A DNA stretch of 64,000 nucleotides from Pseudopyrenochaeta lycopersici (lineage: Eukaryota > Ascomycota > Dothideomycetes > Pleosporales > Pseudopyrenochaetaceae). The stretch is taken from positions 930,001 to 994,000 of the forward strand of contig NHZP01000004.1 in NCBI GenBank assembly GCA_003313425.1. Reading direction: 5' to 3'. This document shows, piece after piece, positions 21,020 through 32,185 of this stretch (position 1 is its first letter; every line of letters starts with the position of its first letter). The position numbers and the translations under genes were made by a program. The notes below the pieces were generated by a model that was not told the DNA's origin, ran no database searches, and saw only the letters and a program-made list of their open reading frames with translations.

Positions 21020-23398
21020 ATGCGCTCACGCACTGGATGGTAAGTGGAGCTCCCCGTCGCTACTACCGCCACTGTCTAACTCAGCCTAAGCCTTACCTGC
21101 CGTCAGCGAAAGCTGAAGTGTGATGAGAAGAAGCCCGTGTGCGGCCAATGCACCAAAGCCTCCCGAGAATGCATCCCCAGCTCGGGCATTGTCTTTCGAC
21201 ACCAGCACAATGCCTCGATGAATGGCGAGGACTCGGGAGACGAGAACTCGCTCAAGGGCTTCTATGCCTACAAAAACACATTCGAAGATGACACCATATG
21301 GATGGATGTTCCTAAGAATGGTCAGCCCCTCCTAAGCTTCAGCCATCGCCACTCTCCTAACCCACAACTCTAGTAACCTTTATCAACACCACAAACCCTT
21401 ACCTTGATCCCGGCACACCAGACTTCGACACCATGTCGACTGCCTCCATGGACTCCCCGCCGCCCTTTGAGCCTCGCCCACTCGCCTCATGGCGGACACA
21501 CAGCAGCTACCACTCGGTCACTAGCACCCCATCAAGCATGGGAGCAGACCTCCCTCCCACGAGCGTTCCCATGTGCTACACTCCTGAGCTTGAGGCTCTG
21601 CCACCACTAATGCAGTCACCTCCAACGTCTGCAGTAGGGACACCCATCTCGCCACCCGCTGCTCTCTGCAACCGCCGCATATATCCTATCATGGACTACT
21701 CGGCTTCTTCAACGCCACCGCCAATTGATCCACGCCTCAACTCACCCTTCGAATCATCCTCAGAATACATGCCTCGAGCGAGTTCAATCACAAGTTCGCG
21801 AAGATCGCCACCTCGCTCGGACAGCGATTCGCTAACAGAGAAAGATCATGAAATCGCATACCTTTTGAGGTGGTTTTCGGAAGGACCCGGGTACTGGATG
21901 GATCTCTTCGACCTAGGCACATACTTCGCTTCATACGTTCCCGTCAAGGCACGTGAGAATCCATTACTTAAATATGCAGCAGTGGCATGTGCTGCCAAGG
22001 CCCTTGCACGTGTTCAAGGACGCAAACCTGTCATGGGAGGTAGTGTGACGCGTCAAGCTCGGATGGAACTGTATCCTGACGCGCCACTAGTTGACTGGAA
22101 ACACAAAGCTGCAGTATTTTACGACACGGCTGTGTCACTGCTGCTGCAAGCTTTGAAAGCCGACGCGATCAGTACACCCGACGATTCCGACTGCGAACTG
22201 AGACAACCCAATGGCGACTCAGCACTCGGACGTGACGGTCCAGCGCCTAAGAGGCGCAGAACCTCAAGTAATGCGTCCTTCGTTTCCAGTACCGATGAGT
22301 TGTTGGCAGCTTCAGCAATACTCTGCGTCTATGAGTTCCTGGACACTTCCGTCTCAGAATGGGCGAATCACTTGAATGGAGCTAAATCCCTCCTTGTCCT
22401 TGCACAAGATCGGGTTATGCCTTTGCAGATGCCGACTCCGAGCTCGACAATGTCATCAGTCAGCTTCAATTTCATCTCCAAGGCCCGGCGAGCCACTTTT
22501 TGGAATATTGCTAGGCAAGATATGCTCGCGGCTTGTAAGTTGTTTCCAAGTCAATATGAACTTCTAGATCCTTCACTGACTCAAGCTACCAGTCATAAAC
22601 AAGACGCAAACCCGGCTCGATACTGAAGATCTCTCATTATGGAAAGAAGCTGGACTTTTGATTAACGATCAGGGATACATCGTTCCTAGCAACACCACCG
22701 AGAGCGGATACCCAGAGGAGGGTGAACTAATGATGAAAGAAGACCTTATTTGCAATGCGCTGGTCTGGCTTATGGCCAAGCTTGTCAACTTCATGGCCGC
22801 CGGTGATGAAATCTCCGACAACACCGGAACGTCCTGGGCCGGCGTTCCTCAGCGGACGCTTCTGGACTATTGGTGCAATCTGCGGAAACAATTCCAGGTT
22901 TGGCATGATGGCTTACCCGTGACCTTCCAGCCGTCCGCTAGAGTGAATCCTGCGCACACGCCAGGCCATCTTCAAAAGGGCGACACTGAGTCAATGTTCA
23001 CTGAGGTCTGGTACAGCATTCCGATGTGCGCCTCGACCATGCAGACCTACCACATGAGCCAAGTCCTCTTGTTCATGAACAAGCCTCATGAGTCTACTCA
23101 GGGACGTAGCACTGTGTGTGCACGCCTTAACTCCTACCAGTCAGTTCTCGCCGCTTGCCAAAAGCATAGTCGAGAGATTGTTGGCATTTCACTCGCTCGT
23201 TCGGACGAAGCGGTCCGTATCCACTCCATCCAGCCCCTGTTCACTGCTGGACAGTGCCTCAGCGATCCTCGGGAACGCCAGGTGGTCGTCAACCTCCTCC
23301 GCGATATCGAGTCAGATATCGGCTGGGCTACGGACTATCGGGTACGGCAGCTAGCTGAGCAATGGCAGTGGGAAGACCAAGAGGCTCTTGTCCCCTGA
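21020..23398 (+). CDS. Zn2Cys6 fungal-type transcription factor
   Basis: Exons 21020-21039, 21091-21320, 21374-22534 and 22593-23398 give 738 residues. The first two exons join to MRSRTGCLTCRQRKLKCDEK followed by KPVCGQCTKASREC. This is the binuclear zinc cluster C-x2-C-x6-C-x6-C-x2-C-x6-C and binds DNA, usually CGG half-sites. An intron inside the cluster is common in this family. Residues of about 110-270 are Pro/Ser-rich. The rest is a helix-rich fungal transcription-factor regulatory domain, probably the Fungal_trans_2 type. Its own targets are not obvious: neighbours are POB3 upstream and 5 kb of gene-poor DNA downstream, so it is not clearly a cluster regulator. The 20-bp first exon is easy to miss. 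Confidence 0.88.
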
Positions 23399-24008
23399 AA
23401 CACCCTACTTTGGCACAGTCCAACAGTCACGAAAACGCCCGAGCCATCGCTTCCACGGGTGTCCACTTGTCAAGCGGAATACTGAGTCAGGGCACTGGCC
23501 CTGGCCCCAGCCCTTAGCACAAGCATCCCGCTCGCCAGACCCACTATCCGATGTACCGCAACAACCTCCAACTTGAAATCACACATTGAATGCGGGATAC
23601 TAATAGGGCAAGAAAATCCGCCAAGCACTGCAGCATTACACCAAGCCTAGTGCGAGGATCCCGGCAGGCGAAGAGCAAGTTTCTAAATGGCGAGTCCTTG
23701 ATGGACGCAATTGATGTGAAAATGTCGCCCCCACATTTACACTTTCGTCGTGCTGATTCGAGCACCACACAACCTTCAGGCAAGGAAAGGAGTACATGAA
23801 GACCGTTCAATTCCAATGTGTTCTAGATAGACTACATAGATGATTGTAACAGTTTGTGGATTAGACTCTGATCCAGTACACACATATTATCTGTGCCAAA
23901 CCAACAACAGCGTATCACAATTAGGTACGTCATATCGTTACCCCCATGTGGACCACATCATGTGGGATCACACCAATGCGACAACAGTGCGATACACTTT
24001 CCCCTCAC

Positions 24009-24030
24009 AAGCGCGATCACCATCGCGCTT
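24009..24030. repeat. Perfect 9-bp inverted repeat with 4-nt loop
   Basis: AAGCGCGAT (24009-24017) is exactly complementary to ATCGCGCTT (24022-24030), separated by cacc. It can fold as a tight hairpin in DNA or RNA. Confidence 0.8.
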
Positions 24031-24265
24031 TGCGCACTGTGGATCCCTTCCCCCACCCCGTTTAAACCTCGCTGACATGCATGCAGATCTGGCGTGCAGC
24101 CTAGGCGCATACACGCAGACACGTGGCTTGCAGCCATCAAACGCCATAAGCAATCAACGACCCTGCATGCAATTCCTGTGAATGGACGACAAACGACAAG
24201 CCATGACGGACGATGACGCAGAGAAGTTGTCGCGTGGATGCGGGTATTTGGGGGCATGGTATATC

Positions 24266-24277
24266 GTATCGCGATAC
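24266..24277. repeat. 12-bp perfect palindrome GTATCGCGATAC
   Basis: The sequence equals its own reverse complement, and could be a dimeric regulator site. Chance occurrence cannot be excluded. Confidence 0.6.
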
Positions 24278-25134
24278 TAGTCCGGCTTCACAATCGCGAC
24301 CCTGCTCGGCCGCGATATCGTTCCCGACGAATCATTGCTAACTTGATTATCTTTCACTCGCTGGTGAAACAAAGTAAGTGATGCTGCATTATCCGAGCTC
24401 CCCCGTACGCCTAGGAACTTAAGCTGGGGCGGCGTTCATGCCCAGTCACATGCGGCGTGGGGATGAAGTTGGCTAGGACGAAATTGCCTCGTTGCGAGAC
24501 CCCCGCCCCCAACCCCAAACCAGGTTCACATTACTTACCACGTGCCACAATGTGAGGAGGTTGTTCAAAGGATGTGGCTTGATACTGGGTGGGCTTATAC
24601 CGTCGATCCACGTGTTCATGGCGGTGAATGGGCATCCTGCAGCCCGTACTAGATGGAGCATGGGCGCAGCGGCAGTTGCGTGCGCATCGTGTCAATTGGG
24701 TGGAGAAAGTCATTCCGCAGAGTTGATGGTGGTTCGAGCTGCATCCTCAGCAATGTTGGGCGGATAATTTCCGGGGAATCGCTGTATGTTTCTGCGAGTT
24801 TCAGGCCATCTAGCATGCAGCTAGGACCAGCATGGCAGCATGCATAACAGACACCGCTATTTCAAAATGGTTCCATGGTGTGGACCTTCCGACAAAAGGA
24901 TAGGTTAGGAAAGCTTCTCGAAGTCTTCTGCTGCATAAGACGGCTTAGGGGGCTTGAGGAAAAAATCGGGCCATAGATTAACTTTTGCCAGGGATCTGGC
25001 CGTACACGCTACTGCACCCAGTCATCAAAACGGCAAACATCCTTGACCGAGCAGCGGGAAAAACAGGCGGTGATTTGTTGCGGTGGAGACGGCGCGAAAA
25101 TGTGTGACAAGCTGGTCTAACCCGCTCTGATTGT

Positions 25135-25186
25135 GCGGTGCGGCTCCGTCCACTAGACGACAGTGCGTGATCAGGAGCCGCACCGC
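25135..25186. repeat. Perfect 13-bp GC-rich inverted repeat
   Basis: GCGGTGCGGCTCC (25135-25147) is exactly complementary to GGAGCCGCACCGC (25174-25186) with a 26-nt loop. There is no poly-U tail, and fungi do not use bacterial-type terminators. It lies in gene-poor DNA far from any called gene. Confidence 0.85.
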
Positions 25187-27144
25187 TTGATGAAGCCATT
25201 ACGCTGATTTGCGCAGGGAATAGTTCTGCAGTGCTACCCCTCTATGCACGCGGAGAGATCTCCGGTAAGCATGATTGGAACATGTCCCCCACTCTTGCTG
25301 CCGTCTATCCGTTCATTTGTCGTCTGGTTTTTATCGAATCCTCAGCGGCGTGTCGATGTGTCTTCCATGCCCGAATTCGAAACACACTCCTCGGAGGTGA
25401 GTAAAAGAGAGTGCCACATTCCGCTTAGCCTTGGTGGTCCACATCAATACCAGGGCTGGCACTAATGCATGCACAACGTGCTCACCTCGTGGGTGAGGCA
25501 AAAATGTGCCAGCTGACTGCGCAGTCCTTATATGATTCATGATAATGTTTGCTAATTGCTTTGCCGATGTGTTACCGTTACTAATCGGCCACGGAGTCCA
25601 CGACATGCTCGACGCTGGATGCCTGAAGATCGCAATTTTCAACACGGCGAATATTCAATATTCAACTCGGGGTCCGCGAGAACCGCGAAAGAATTAGGAT
25701 CGTAACAAGCAGATGGTGCATGAGGCTGTGCCACGTTGATGCCGTGTGGCGTGTGCATAGGGATGGAGCGGAGCCGCAGTGCTTTCGAGATAGTTTAAGC
25801 GACCGTTCTCATACACGGCCTCGGCTGAAACACCCTTTCTCGATGGTCTCCGTGAAAAACGAAGACTATGCAGCCAAGAAGCAGTACGAGTCTCACTACT
25901 CTTTTCACCGCCACGATAGGGACGATAGGCTCAGGTAACTGCCGTGCGTGATCGGGTTCCAGCCACGGTGAATGAACATTGTTGAGCAAGCCACATTAAT
26001 GTAAGACGCCCTAAACGCTCTTCTGGCTCCCTTAATTCGAATACCTGTTACTTCATTATTTGGTTTCTCCGGCGCTACAATAAACCTGCCGAGGCTGTCC
26101 GGTTGCGTGCTAGATTCGTGCGACTATCTATGATACTGTAATGCTGAAGTTGATATACGTTAGAGGTTGTCAGATCGGCCGATAACGTGGGGAAGGATTC
26201 CCTGATCAGCTCGGTACCGGCAGCCTGGAACGATCGATCCGATGGCGGAATAATCGAACCGATGATCTGATCCTAAATATCTAGATGAGCACGTGCTTGA
26301 GGAAGATTGCGTAGATATGATGATGAGAGCCCTGACTGCATTGTTTCATTGTTGTATATCACCTCTGCGTGGCAACATACGTGATTTTTTCAATTTGGAG
26401 TTGAATCTTCCAAGGGAGTATGGAGCTGCAATCGAGGCTTAGCGCGCTACTATTACTATTTGCACAGCAGAGACGGTCAAGCTTGGCCCTCGACCACAGA
26501 GACGACACTTTGTGTTTCGACAAGTACGTGGGATCATGAGGTCAAACCTGCGGCCTGCTATCGGCCTCCTCAACACGTCGAGCCAATTTTGCTTGCCCAA
26601 AGTCAACATGAAGAGACTCTGTATCCTACCTTGCGGATACACATACTATAGACTATGAAGATATCTTGTGTATAGCCTATAATATCTATGTATCTATCAA
26701 GTATGTCCGTAGATACTGCTGCGACGTTTCGAGTACATAATGACCCGTTAAAACAACGTGTGTTGAGGATTCAAACTGCGGGGAATAAACAATGATCGAA
26801 GGTTTGGACTATATGACAACATGAAATGGCCCCAGATGATGTTGTGAAACAAAGTAGTGCTATTGAACATGGTAGACTCCATGAAGGTTTTGGTATTGGT
26901 GTTGAATCCAGCGAACAAAGTTTGGGTTTCAACCACTCTCACATCTAGCAAACCATTGTGACTGACTCTAGATGCACCAACTTGAGAATCAAATTCAACC
27001 TGAAGATGCTCATCTGATGCAGCACGCGGAAGTAAGATAGGGGTTCGCCAAAGGATGTTACAGAGTGCGTTGGATATCAATGCTAAACGATGCGATAAAG
27101 GTTAATCAGGTGCACACAGCAATCTTTGGGTTCTCACAACCCCT

Positions 27145-27182
27145 CAAGTCTAGAAGTACAAGTCTAGAACCGCAAGTCTAGA
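27145..27182. repeat. Three copies of caagtctaga spaced by 14 bp
   Basis: Copies are at 27145-27154, 27159-27168 and 27173-27182, and each includes the palindrome tctaga. The even phasing is a direct-repeat array of 10 bp units with 4-bp spacers. Confidence 0.75.
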
Positions 27183-27877
27183 CTGCACATGTTCCCCACG
27201 ATGGCAACAGCAGAAGGCCAACACAAACCTAAACCCCCTATCGACCCTTAAACACCTGCATTTGCTGCTACATGCCCGCGTTCGACAAAAAACCCTATTA
27301 AACTAACTTAGGGTAACGGCTTGCAAGACACATATATACAAGGGGGGCTTCGCTTCACCTTGCTATCCTCATCCAGAGACTCGGGAGCAGGTCGCTAGCC
27401 GGCGCGTAGCTCAACTTAAAATTGTTACACGCTCGTTTACGTACAGCTGAAGCTACACGTACAGGTGGGTATGTCAAAAAGAAGGCTTACCCGAAAGTAA
27501 GAGTCTAAGAGGCGGGTTCGCCCATCCGCCGCGATCGATCCTACTATATTCGGAAATATATCTATCCTGTTCTTGGCTACCTTGGACACAGGTGAGCTTT
27601 GCATATAGAATTTCTGCTGTTGCGAAGAAATTTTCAAGGAAAGCATTTTGTGTAGGTAATTGAAATGGGGCTTCTGGGGGGGTTTAGAGGGAGATTGGCT
27701 GGGACAAAGTAGCATTATAGTTCACAATAGCCTTATACGAGACCCACTCCAAACACGAGAAACTTAATTGACTCGCAGTTCGAGTTGAACTTGGCATGGG
27801 CAAGGCATCCACAAACTTCCATGCTACTCCGTAATCTGAGGCAAGTATGCACTCAGAATCCGTAATGATGATGCATT

Positions 27878-28731
27878 TTAGGCTTCGAGATTGAGGGGTA
27901 CAAATGCAGTTATGTCGATATTGACAGCTGCACCGTCCTCAACAAAGCTACACGCGTCGCCATGGACGCTCCTCGGACAAAAGCTCCGTAATGTGACAGG
28001 CAGAGCGCGGTAAAAGCCGCTTGGACGTACCATAACTTGGAAGTGGATCCCATGTCCAAACCGTCGAATTATAAAAGTTGTATCATTCCCAGCCTCAAAA
28101 CCGGGCTGGTCCTTGCTTTTCGCAAAATCAGGCCATGCCATGACTCGTATGACATACAGGTTCCCCAGATTTGTCGATCATCAAGCCTTGCGGATCCGCA
28201 AGCTTGACGATCTTGCAGCCATACATCTCCACGGAAGATTTTACCACGAGGAGAGACGCAGGGTTTTACGATGCCGTACCAGTGGGATGTTGCGCAAGGA
28301 GTGTAGTGTCTGAGGAAGTGGCCGCTTCAGGGTTGGTTGTATCCTGTTGTGGCTTGCTTTCGTGGGGTCACTGTATTGTCCGAATACCAAAAGATGGTTT
28401 GTATGCAGTGCTGACTCGATCCCTGATTTCCTGAGCCTGTCCTTGGAAAACAATTGCAGTGGCCTGATCACTGAGATCAGAAGGCTTCACCTTGCCAGAG
28501 TTGTTCTCCGAAAAATTCTTCGGTGGGGACCCTACGACCGTGCTGAACAGCTTGCCTCTTCTTCTTACCACCTTCTCCCCTGACCTCTGCATTGACCTTG
28601 TATATGAATTTGACTGAGTCGTGGAGCTCAGACATGGTTAGAGTCTCATTGGCAAGCAGAAAATCCCCACAGTAGACATTTCCGACGGCTGCCTTGAAGC
28701 TTATGGGAGACCCACTTTGCGCAACTTCCAC
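27878..28731 (-). pseudogene. Decayed coding sequence downstream of the 435-residue hypothetical gene
   Basis: Several stretches with coding character lie end to end on the minus strand. A first 84-codon frame begins right after the neighbour's TAG. A second frame (VVGSPPKNFSENNSGKVKPS, then ATAIVFQGQAQEIRDRVSTA) runs to a TGA at 28368-28370. It continues in the same frame past that TGA and a later TAA into MYGCKIVKLADPQGLMIDKS. A plausible intron (gtatgt..caag) then leads to DQPGFEAGNDTTFIIRRFGH and the last frame ending at 27878. The in-frame stops argue for a dead gene, though a multi-intron gene that I have mis-modelled is possible. Family not recognised. Confidence 0.3.
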
Positions 28732-30039
28732 CTAAGCAGCAGTAGCTTGGCCGTATTCGTGCATCTCAGGCAAGGCACCTTCCTCTCGTGAGTTATTCTC
28801 GCTCTCAATTTCAATACTGCTCGCCACGATATGTTTCTCTGCTTCTCTGTCTTTAAGAGAGACTGTCTTCTCAGTAGACGGCTTTTGAGCATCTTTCGTC
28901 TCGTGCTGGTCTACTTGGTTGTTCCTAACATTGCCCTGTATTACACAGTTAAGAGCATCGTTTGCGTCTCGAATCTCTTCATCCTGGTCAGGCGTCGATC
29001 TAAAACGAGCCGCCTTGCTTGAAGACACTTGATTTGCTTTCTCCGCCCTGTCCTGCGACCTCTCTCTTTCTCTTTGTGCTAGAGCACCCTTTTTCTGCAG
29101 AGTATCTACGAGTGATACCCTTTTCTTCCTCTCCGCCAATCTCGTCGCACGACTGCCAAGCTGGGTACCTTCGCTCAAGTACGGCGCATCTTGAAGATTT
29201 CCATCAATCCCTTCCTGCATCGTAGCGCCCTTTGAGGGTTCAAAACTTTGAAGCTGGGTTGCTTTCTTCGTCCCATTGCTTACAACATTCTCAGTCTTTT
29301 CAGTCACTTCCACCCATTTCCCTCTCACTTTCTTGACTCCTGTAAACTTTGGGAAGGTCTGATCAGTCCCGCTAGTATCTAGGTATCCACCTTCTGGTGG
29401 CGCATACCGGCCAGGCACATATTCTTCACGGGAGCGACATAATTCAAGGTAATTCCTGGTATCCTCTCGAAATTCGACCGAGTCTGAAAACTTGATACGC
29501 TTGCGTCCCAGGAGGGATGTTATACTATGCGAGTGTATAGGTGGCGGCCTGTGCAAGAGTCTCGCTGTGCTTTGTGGTGACTGTGGACCGTTGAGTTCTG
29601 CTTTCAGCGTATCATGTGGCACATGGTTCTGGGCGGTAGGTGAGTGTGAGCGTGCACGTTTCATGCCTCGTTGTTCCAGAAGCCTCTCATCCTTCAGTCC
29701 CTTCACCTCGCTGTAAGCCTCTTGTTCGGCCTCATCTTGTTGCTGTCCATTTAGAGTCACGGACGCCTCAATACCTATCAGCCAGTTGTCAAAGTCCATA
29801 TGCGTTCTATTGACCTTGGCCACTGCAGCCTGTTTGCCGTGATGCTTATCCCCCTTTTCTGACAGTGGCTCATATTCCTTATCGGCGGCGTGCATAGCTT
29901 CGTAGAGTTCGCCAAACTGTTGACACGTGTTGCAGCCTTGGGTCTCAGAAGAGATGGTGGGAACGATTCCACCCTCCAAAACTGTAGCTAGGGTACGACC
30001 GCAGGATTTACATCTGATAGGCTTGGGTGCGGCGACCAT
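28732..30039 (-). CDS. Hypothetical fungal protein, low-complexity, with N-terminal Cys pairs
   Basis: The single exon encodes 435 residues from ATG 30037-30039 (MVAAPKPIRCKSCGRTL); the codon 25 triplets further upstream in frame is TTG, so I chose the ATG. Two CxxC pairs (CKSC near residue 10 and CNTC near 35) could hold a zinc ion. The remainder is charged and Ser/Gln-rich with a conserved-looking core around KRIKFSDSVEFREDTRNYLE and YVPGRYAPPEGGYLDTSG, followed by KKVRGKWVEV. It is probably nuclear, judging from basic patches such as RKRIK. I do not recognise a family. The same frame stays open for 84 codons beyond the TAG stop. Confidence 0.6.
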   Translation of the reverse strand: MVAAPKPIRCKSCGRTLATVLEGGIVPTISSETQGCNTCQQFGELYEAMHAADKEYEPLSEKGDKHHGKQAAVAKVNRTHMDFDNWLIGIEASVTLNGQQQDEAEQEAYSEVKGLKDERLLEQRGMKRARSHSPTAQNHVPHDTLKAELNGPQSPQSTARLLHRPPPIHSHSITSLLGRKRIKFSDSVEFREDTRNYLELCRSREEYVPGRYAPPEGGYLDTSGTDQTFPKFTGVKKVRGKWVEVTEKTENVVSNGTKKATQLQSFEPSKGATMQEGIDGNLQDAPYLSEGTQLGSRATRLAERKKRVSLVDTLQKKGALAQRERERSQDRAEKANQVSSSKAARFRSTPDQDEEIRDANDALNCVIQGNVRNNQVDQHETKDAQKPSTEKTVSLKDREAEKHIVASSIEIESENNSREEGALPEMHEYGQATAA

Positions 30040-30679
30040 CTTTGATTGTGGAGACCCAGAAAGATTGTGCTCGGTAGTAGGCTTGCGGGATTGATGTGCG
30101 TCGTAGCGATGCAAAGCTCAGGATTACGCAACTGCATGCAAAAACTGGCGCAACGTGTTTAGGGGCTGAAAATTCGTGCGCAAGACTATTATTGTGCTTG
30201 GGAGAGTAACTGTGTGACAGAGAACTGGTGTAAGATTCACAAGAAACGAGGGCCTATTGTGAATTCGACAAAGCGGACTGAAACGCGATAGCGTTATGCA
30301 TACATAGAGAATCTAGACACCAGGGACAAGATGATGATGGGTTTGAGACTGTGGAAGAGAAGAGAGAGACATAGGAGCGTGATTATGTCATGTTTTTGTC
30401 GAGGTCTGAGCTGTCCAAAACAAGGGTCGCAATGTCGCTCTTGCCTCGCTATCGATAGTGCCTCGCCATATGTGCCCCACAATGGGAGCAAGCGCAAGCA
30501 CCGAGGTGCTCCTATTGACTTACACTATCCAATTGCGTTATTTCATATAGCTGTCGTTTTTACAATTATCGAAGGCGTATTTATGTTCCATATATCGTGT
30601 AGTGTATGTCATCCACCTCAAATAATGTGTGTAGCCAGGCATGCTCCATGCATAGGCAAAGACCCCGCACCCTCTCGTC
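30040..30679. other. Intergenic spacer
   Basis: This 640-bp spacer between two minus-strand genes is the promoter of the 435-residue gene plus the 3' flank of the next. No other feature seen. Confidence 0.5.
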
Positions 30680-32185
30680 TTAACAGCCAAAGAACTCCTT
30701 ATCCTCATCCATTAAGCTGTCAAGCTCGTCATTATCCATCCTCAGTAGATCCCACTTAAGGTAGTACTGGTGTATTACATGTCTTTCATAGTATCCCCTG
30801 CACATGTCTCTCCAGCTCTGCTTGTCCAACAACTTCGTAGTACTATCTTCAAACTCAACCTTCTTTGAATTCCCATATTTATCTGTCTCCACAAACACTA
30901 GGCGTTCTAAGCTCCCGAAGGCAGTCTTCAATATATGAACTACCATTGGAATATCCTCCGATGGAACGCCCTTGAGATTGATTGTGAGGGTGAGCAGGTT
31001 GAGGTCTCGTACCAGATCCTGAATCTGGCAGCGCCAAAAGAATTGCAGGGAGCGTGGGTTCGTGACGACGGGCGGTTCTAGAAGTTCAAAGACAGGGTCG
31101 GGGGCAAGCCAGCGGATGCAGTGCAGCAGTGCTAGCTTGCCAAAGTGGAATGTGAGGCGTCTGATCTCTGGGCGATGTATGGGTCCAACTTGCCAGAGGA
31201 AATTTGTGAAGCCTGTGAGGCCGAAGTGGAAATCTGTGCTATGAAATATATATGGGATAAGATGTTTGTTCATTGCCTTCGAGATTTGGAACATCTTGGA
31301 GAGGGAGATGGGTGACGGATCTTTCCTCTTGCTCCTGTGAACCAGGTGCGCATCGTAACATAGATTGTATGCTCGCGTATGACCAGCTGCTACCATAAGA
31401 ATCATTTCCTGGAGTTCTGATGGTAATCTACGAAAGGGATGAAATAGCGGCTGCACCGTGACGCTCTCCTTTTCGGAAGGGGGGCGCCCGAGTGGTTGTG
31501 AACGGTTCTTGAGGGATTGATCCACGTTTCGTATGTATGTGCGAGGATTCAGTTTCTGCGCTTCAAGATGTGTGAAGTAGATCTTGCTGAAATATTCGCG
31601 GGCCGATATCCAGCCTGCACCACATCTTACCACTAGCTTGTAGTACCCATTTGTAGTGATATTTGGAGGTAATGGAGACTCATGAGTCCCATTGTTCCTT
31701 GTCTTATCAGGCACACCTCTTTGCCATTCACTGAAGTTCAGATCCGACCCAACTAGATCCATCGAGTCGTGCCGCCTTGTTCGGCCTACAACTCGTCTTC
31801 TGTGCGTCGAGTCCTCCTGTGGTGGGAACAAACGAATAACAATCTTCTTTCTCGCATCTGTAAAAGAATTGTCCGTGAGAATGCAAGCGACAGACTTGCT
31901 CAGCCCTATCTCTGACGCAACTTTAGAGTCTGGAAAGAGGCTAATTTTGCCATGGAAATAGGGACTCGAATCGTGGGTAAGCGACCACAGCGTTAGGTGG
32001 TGCAAGAATTCCTTCCGTTGTTGTTCTTGAACCCAGTGTTTATTTGATGGATTGCGAGCAGATTTTTTGGGCGATGAGAGGGATGTCTTCGGTGATGAAA
32101 CGGAGCCCGGAGTAGTCTTGTGCATTGATGGGGAGCCCATTGGTGTTCTCGGGCGACCCATGTCCAAGCTATTTGGGCGTGTCAT
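30680..32185 (-). CDS. Hypothetical protein with F-box-like segment
   Basis: A single exon encodes 501 residues from ATG 32183-32185 (MTRPNSLDMGRPRTPMGSPS). The first 55 residues are basic and Ser/Pro-rich. The middle holds FRRLPSELQEMILMVAAGHT, which resembles the short F-box-like opening (LP-E---I) found in many fungal hypothetical proteins. It is followed by Leu-rich strands such as IRRLTFHFGKLALLHCIRWL and LNLLTLTINL. The tail is acidic (DNDELDSLMDEDKEFFGC). A role in recognising proteins for ubiquitination is only a guess. The gene lies on the same strand as its neighbours with spacers of 640 and 807 bp, so it is not in an evident cluster. Confidence 0.6.
   Translation of the reverse strand: MTRPNSLDMGRPRTPMGSPSMHKTTPGSVSSPKTSLSSPKKSARNPSNKHWVQEQQRKEFLHHLTLWSLTHDSSPYFHGKISLFPDSKVASEIGLSKSVACILTDNSFTDARKKIVIRLFPPQEDSTHRRRVVGRTRRHDSMDLVGSDLNFSEWQRGVPDKTRNNGTHESPLPPNITTNGYYKLVVRCGAGWISAREYFSKIYFTHLEAQKLNPRTYIRNVDQSLKNRSQPLGRPPSEKESVTVQPLFHPFRRLPSELQEMILMVAAGHTRAYNLCYDAHLVHRSKRKDPSPISLSKMFQISKAMNKHLIPYIFHSTDFHFGLTGFTNFLWQVGPIHRPEIRRLTFHFGKLALLHCIRWLAPDPVFELLEPPVVTNPRSLQFFWRCQIQDLVRDLNLLTLTINLKGVPSEDIPMVVHILKTAFGSLERLVFVETDKYGNSKKVEFEDSTTKLLDKQSWRDMCRGYYERHVIHQYYLKWDLLRMDNDELDSLMDEDKEFFGC

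Larger units (their letters stand above)
23399..27877. other. Long gene-poor region with palindromes
   Basis: About 4.5 kb without a credible gene on either strand. It contains perfect inverted repeats at 24009-24030 and 25135-25186, a 12-bp palindrome at 24266-24277 and a triple 10-bp repeat at 27145-27182. The part near 27200-27440 has C-rich and A-rich tracts plus a TATA-like run and could be the relic of a repeat element, but I cannot define ends. Confidence 0.5.

Noticed and set aside
25135..25186. Interpretation of the perfect hairpin as a bacterial rho-independent terminator
   Set aside because: No U-tract follows, no gene ends nearby, and the host is a fungus.
27200..27440. Possible solo LTR or telomere-like C-rich repeat
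   Set aside because: Cctaaacccc-like text is irregular, and I could not find matching ends or a target-site duplication.
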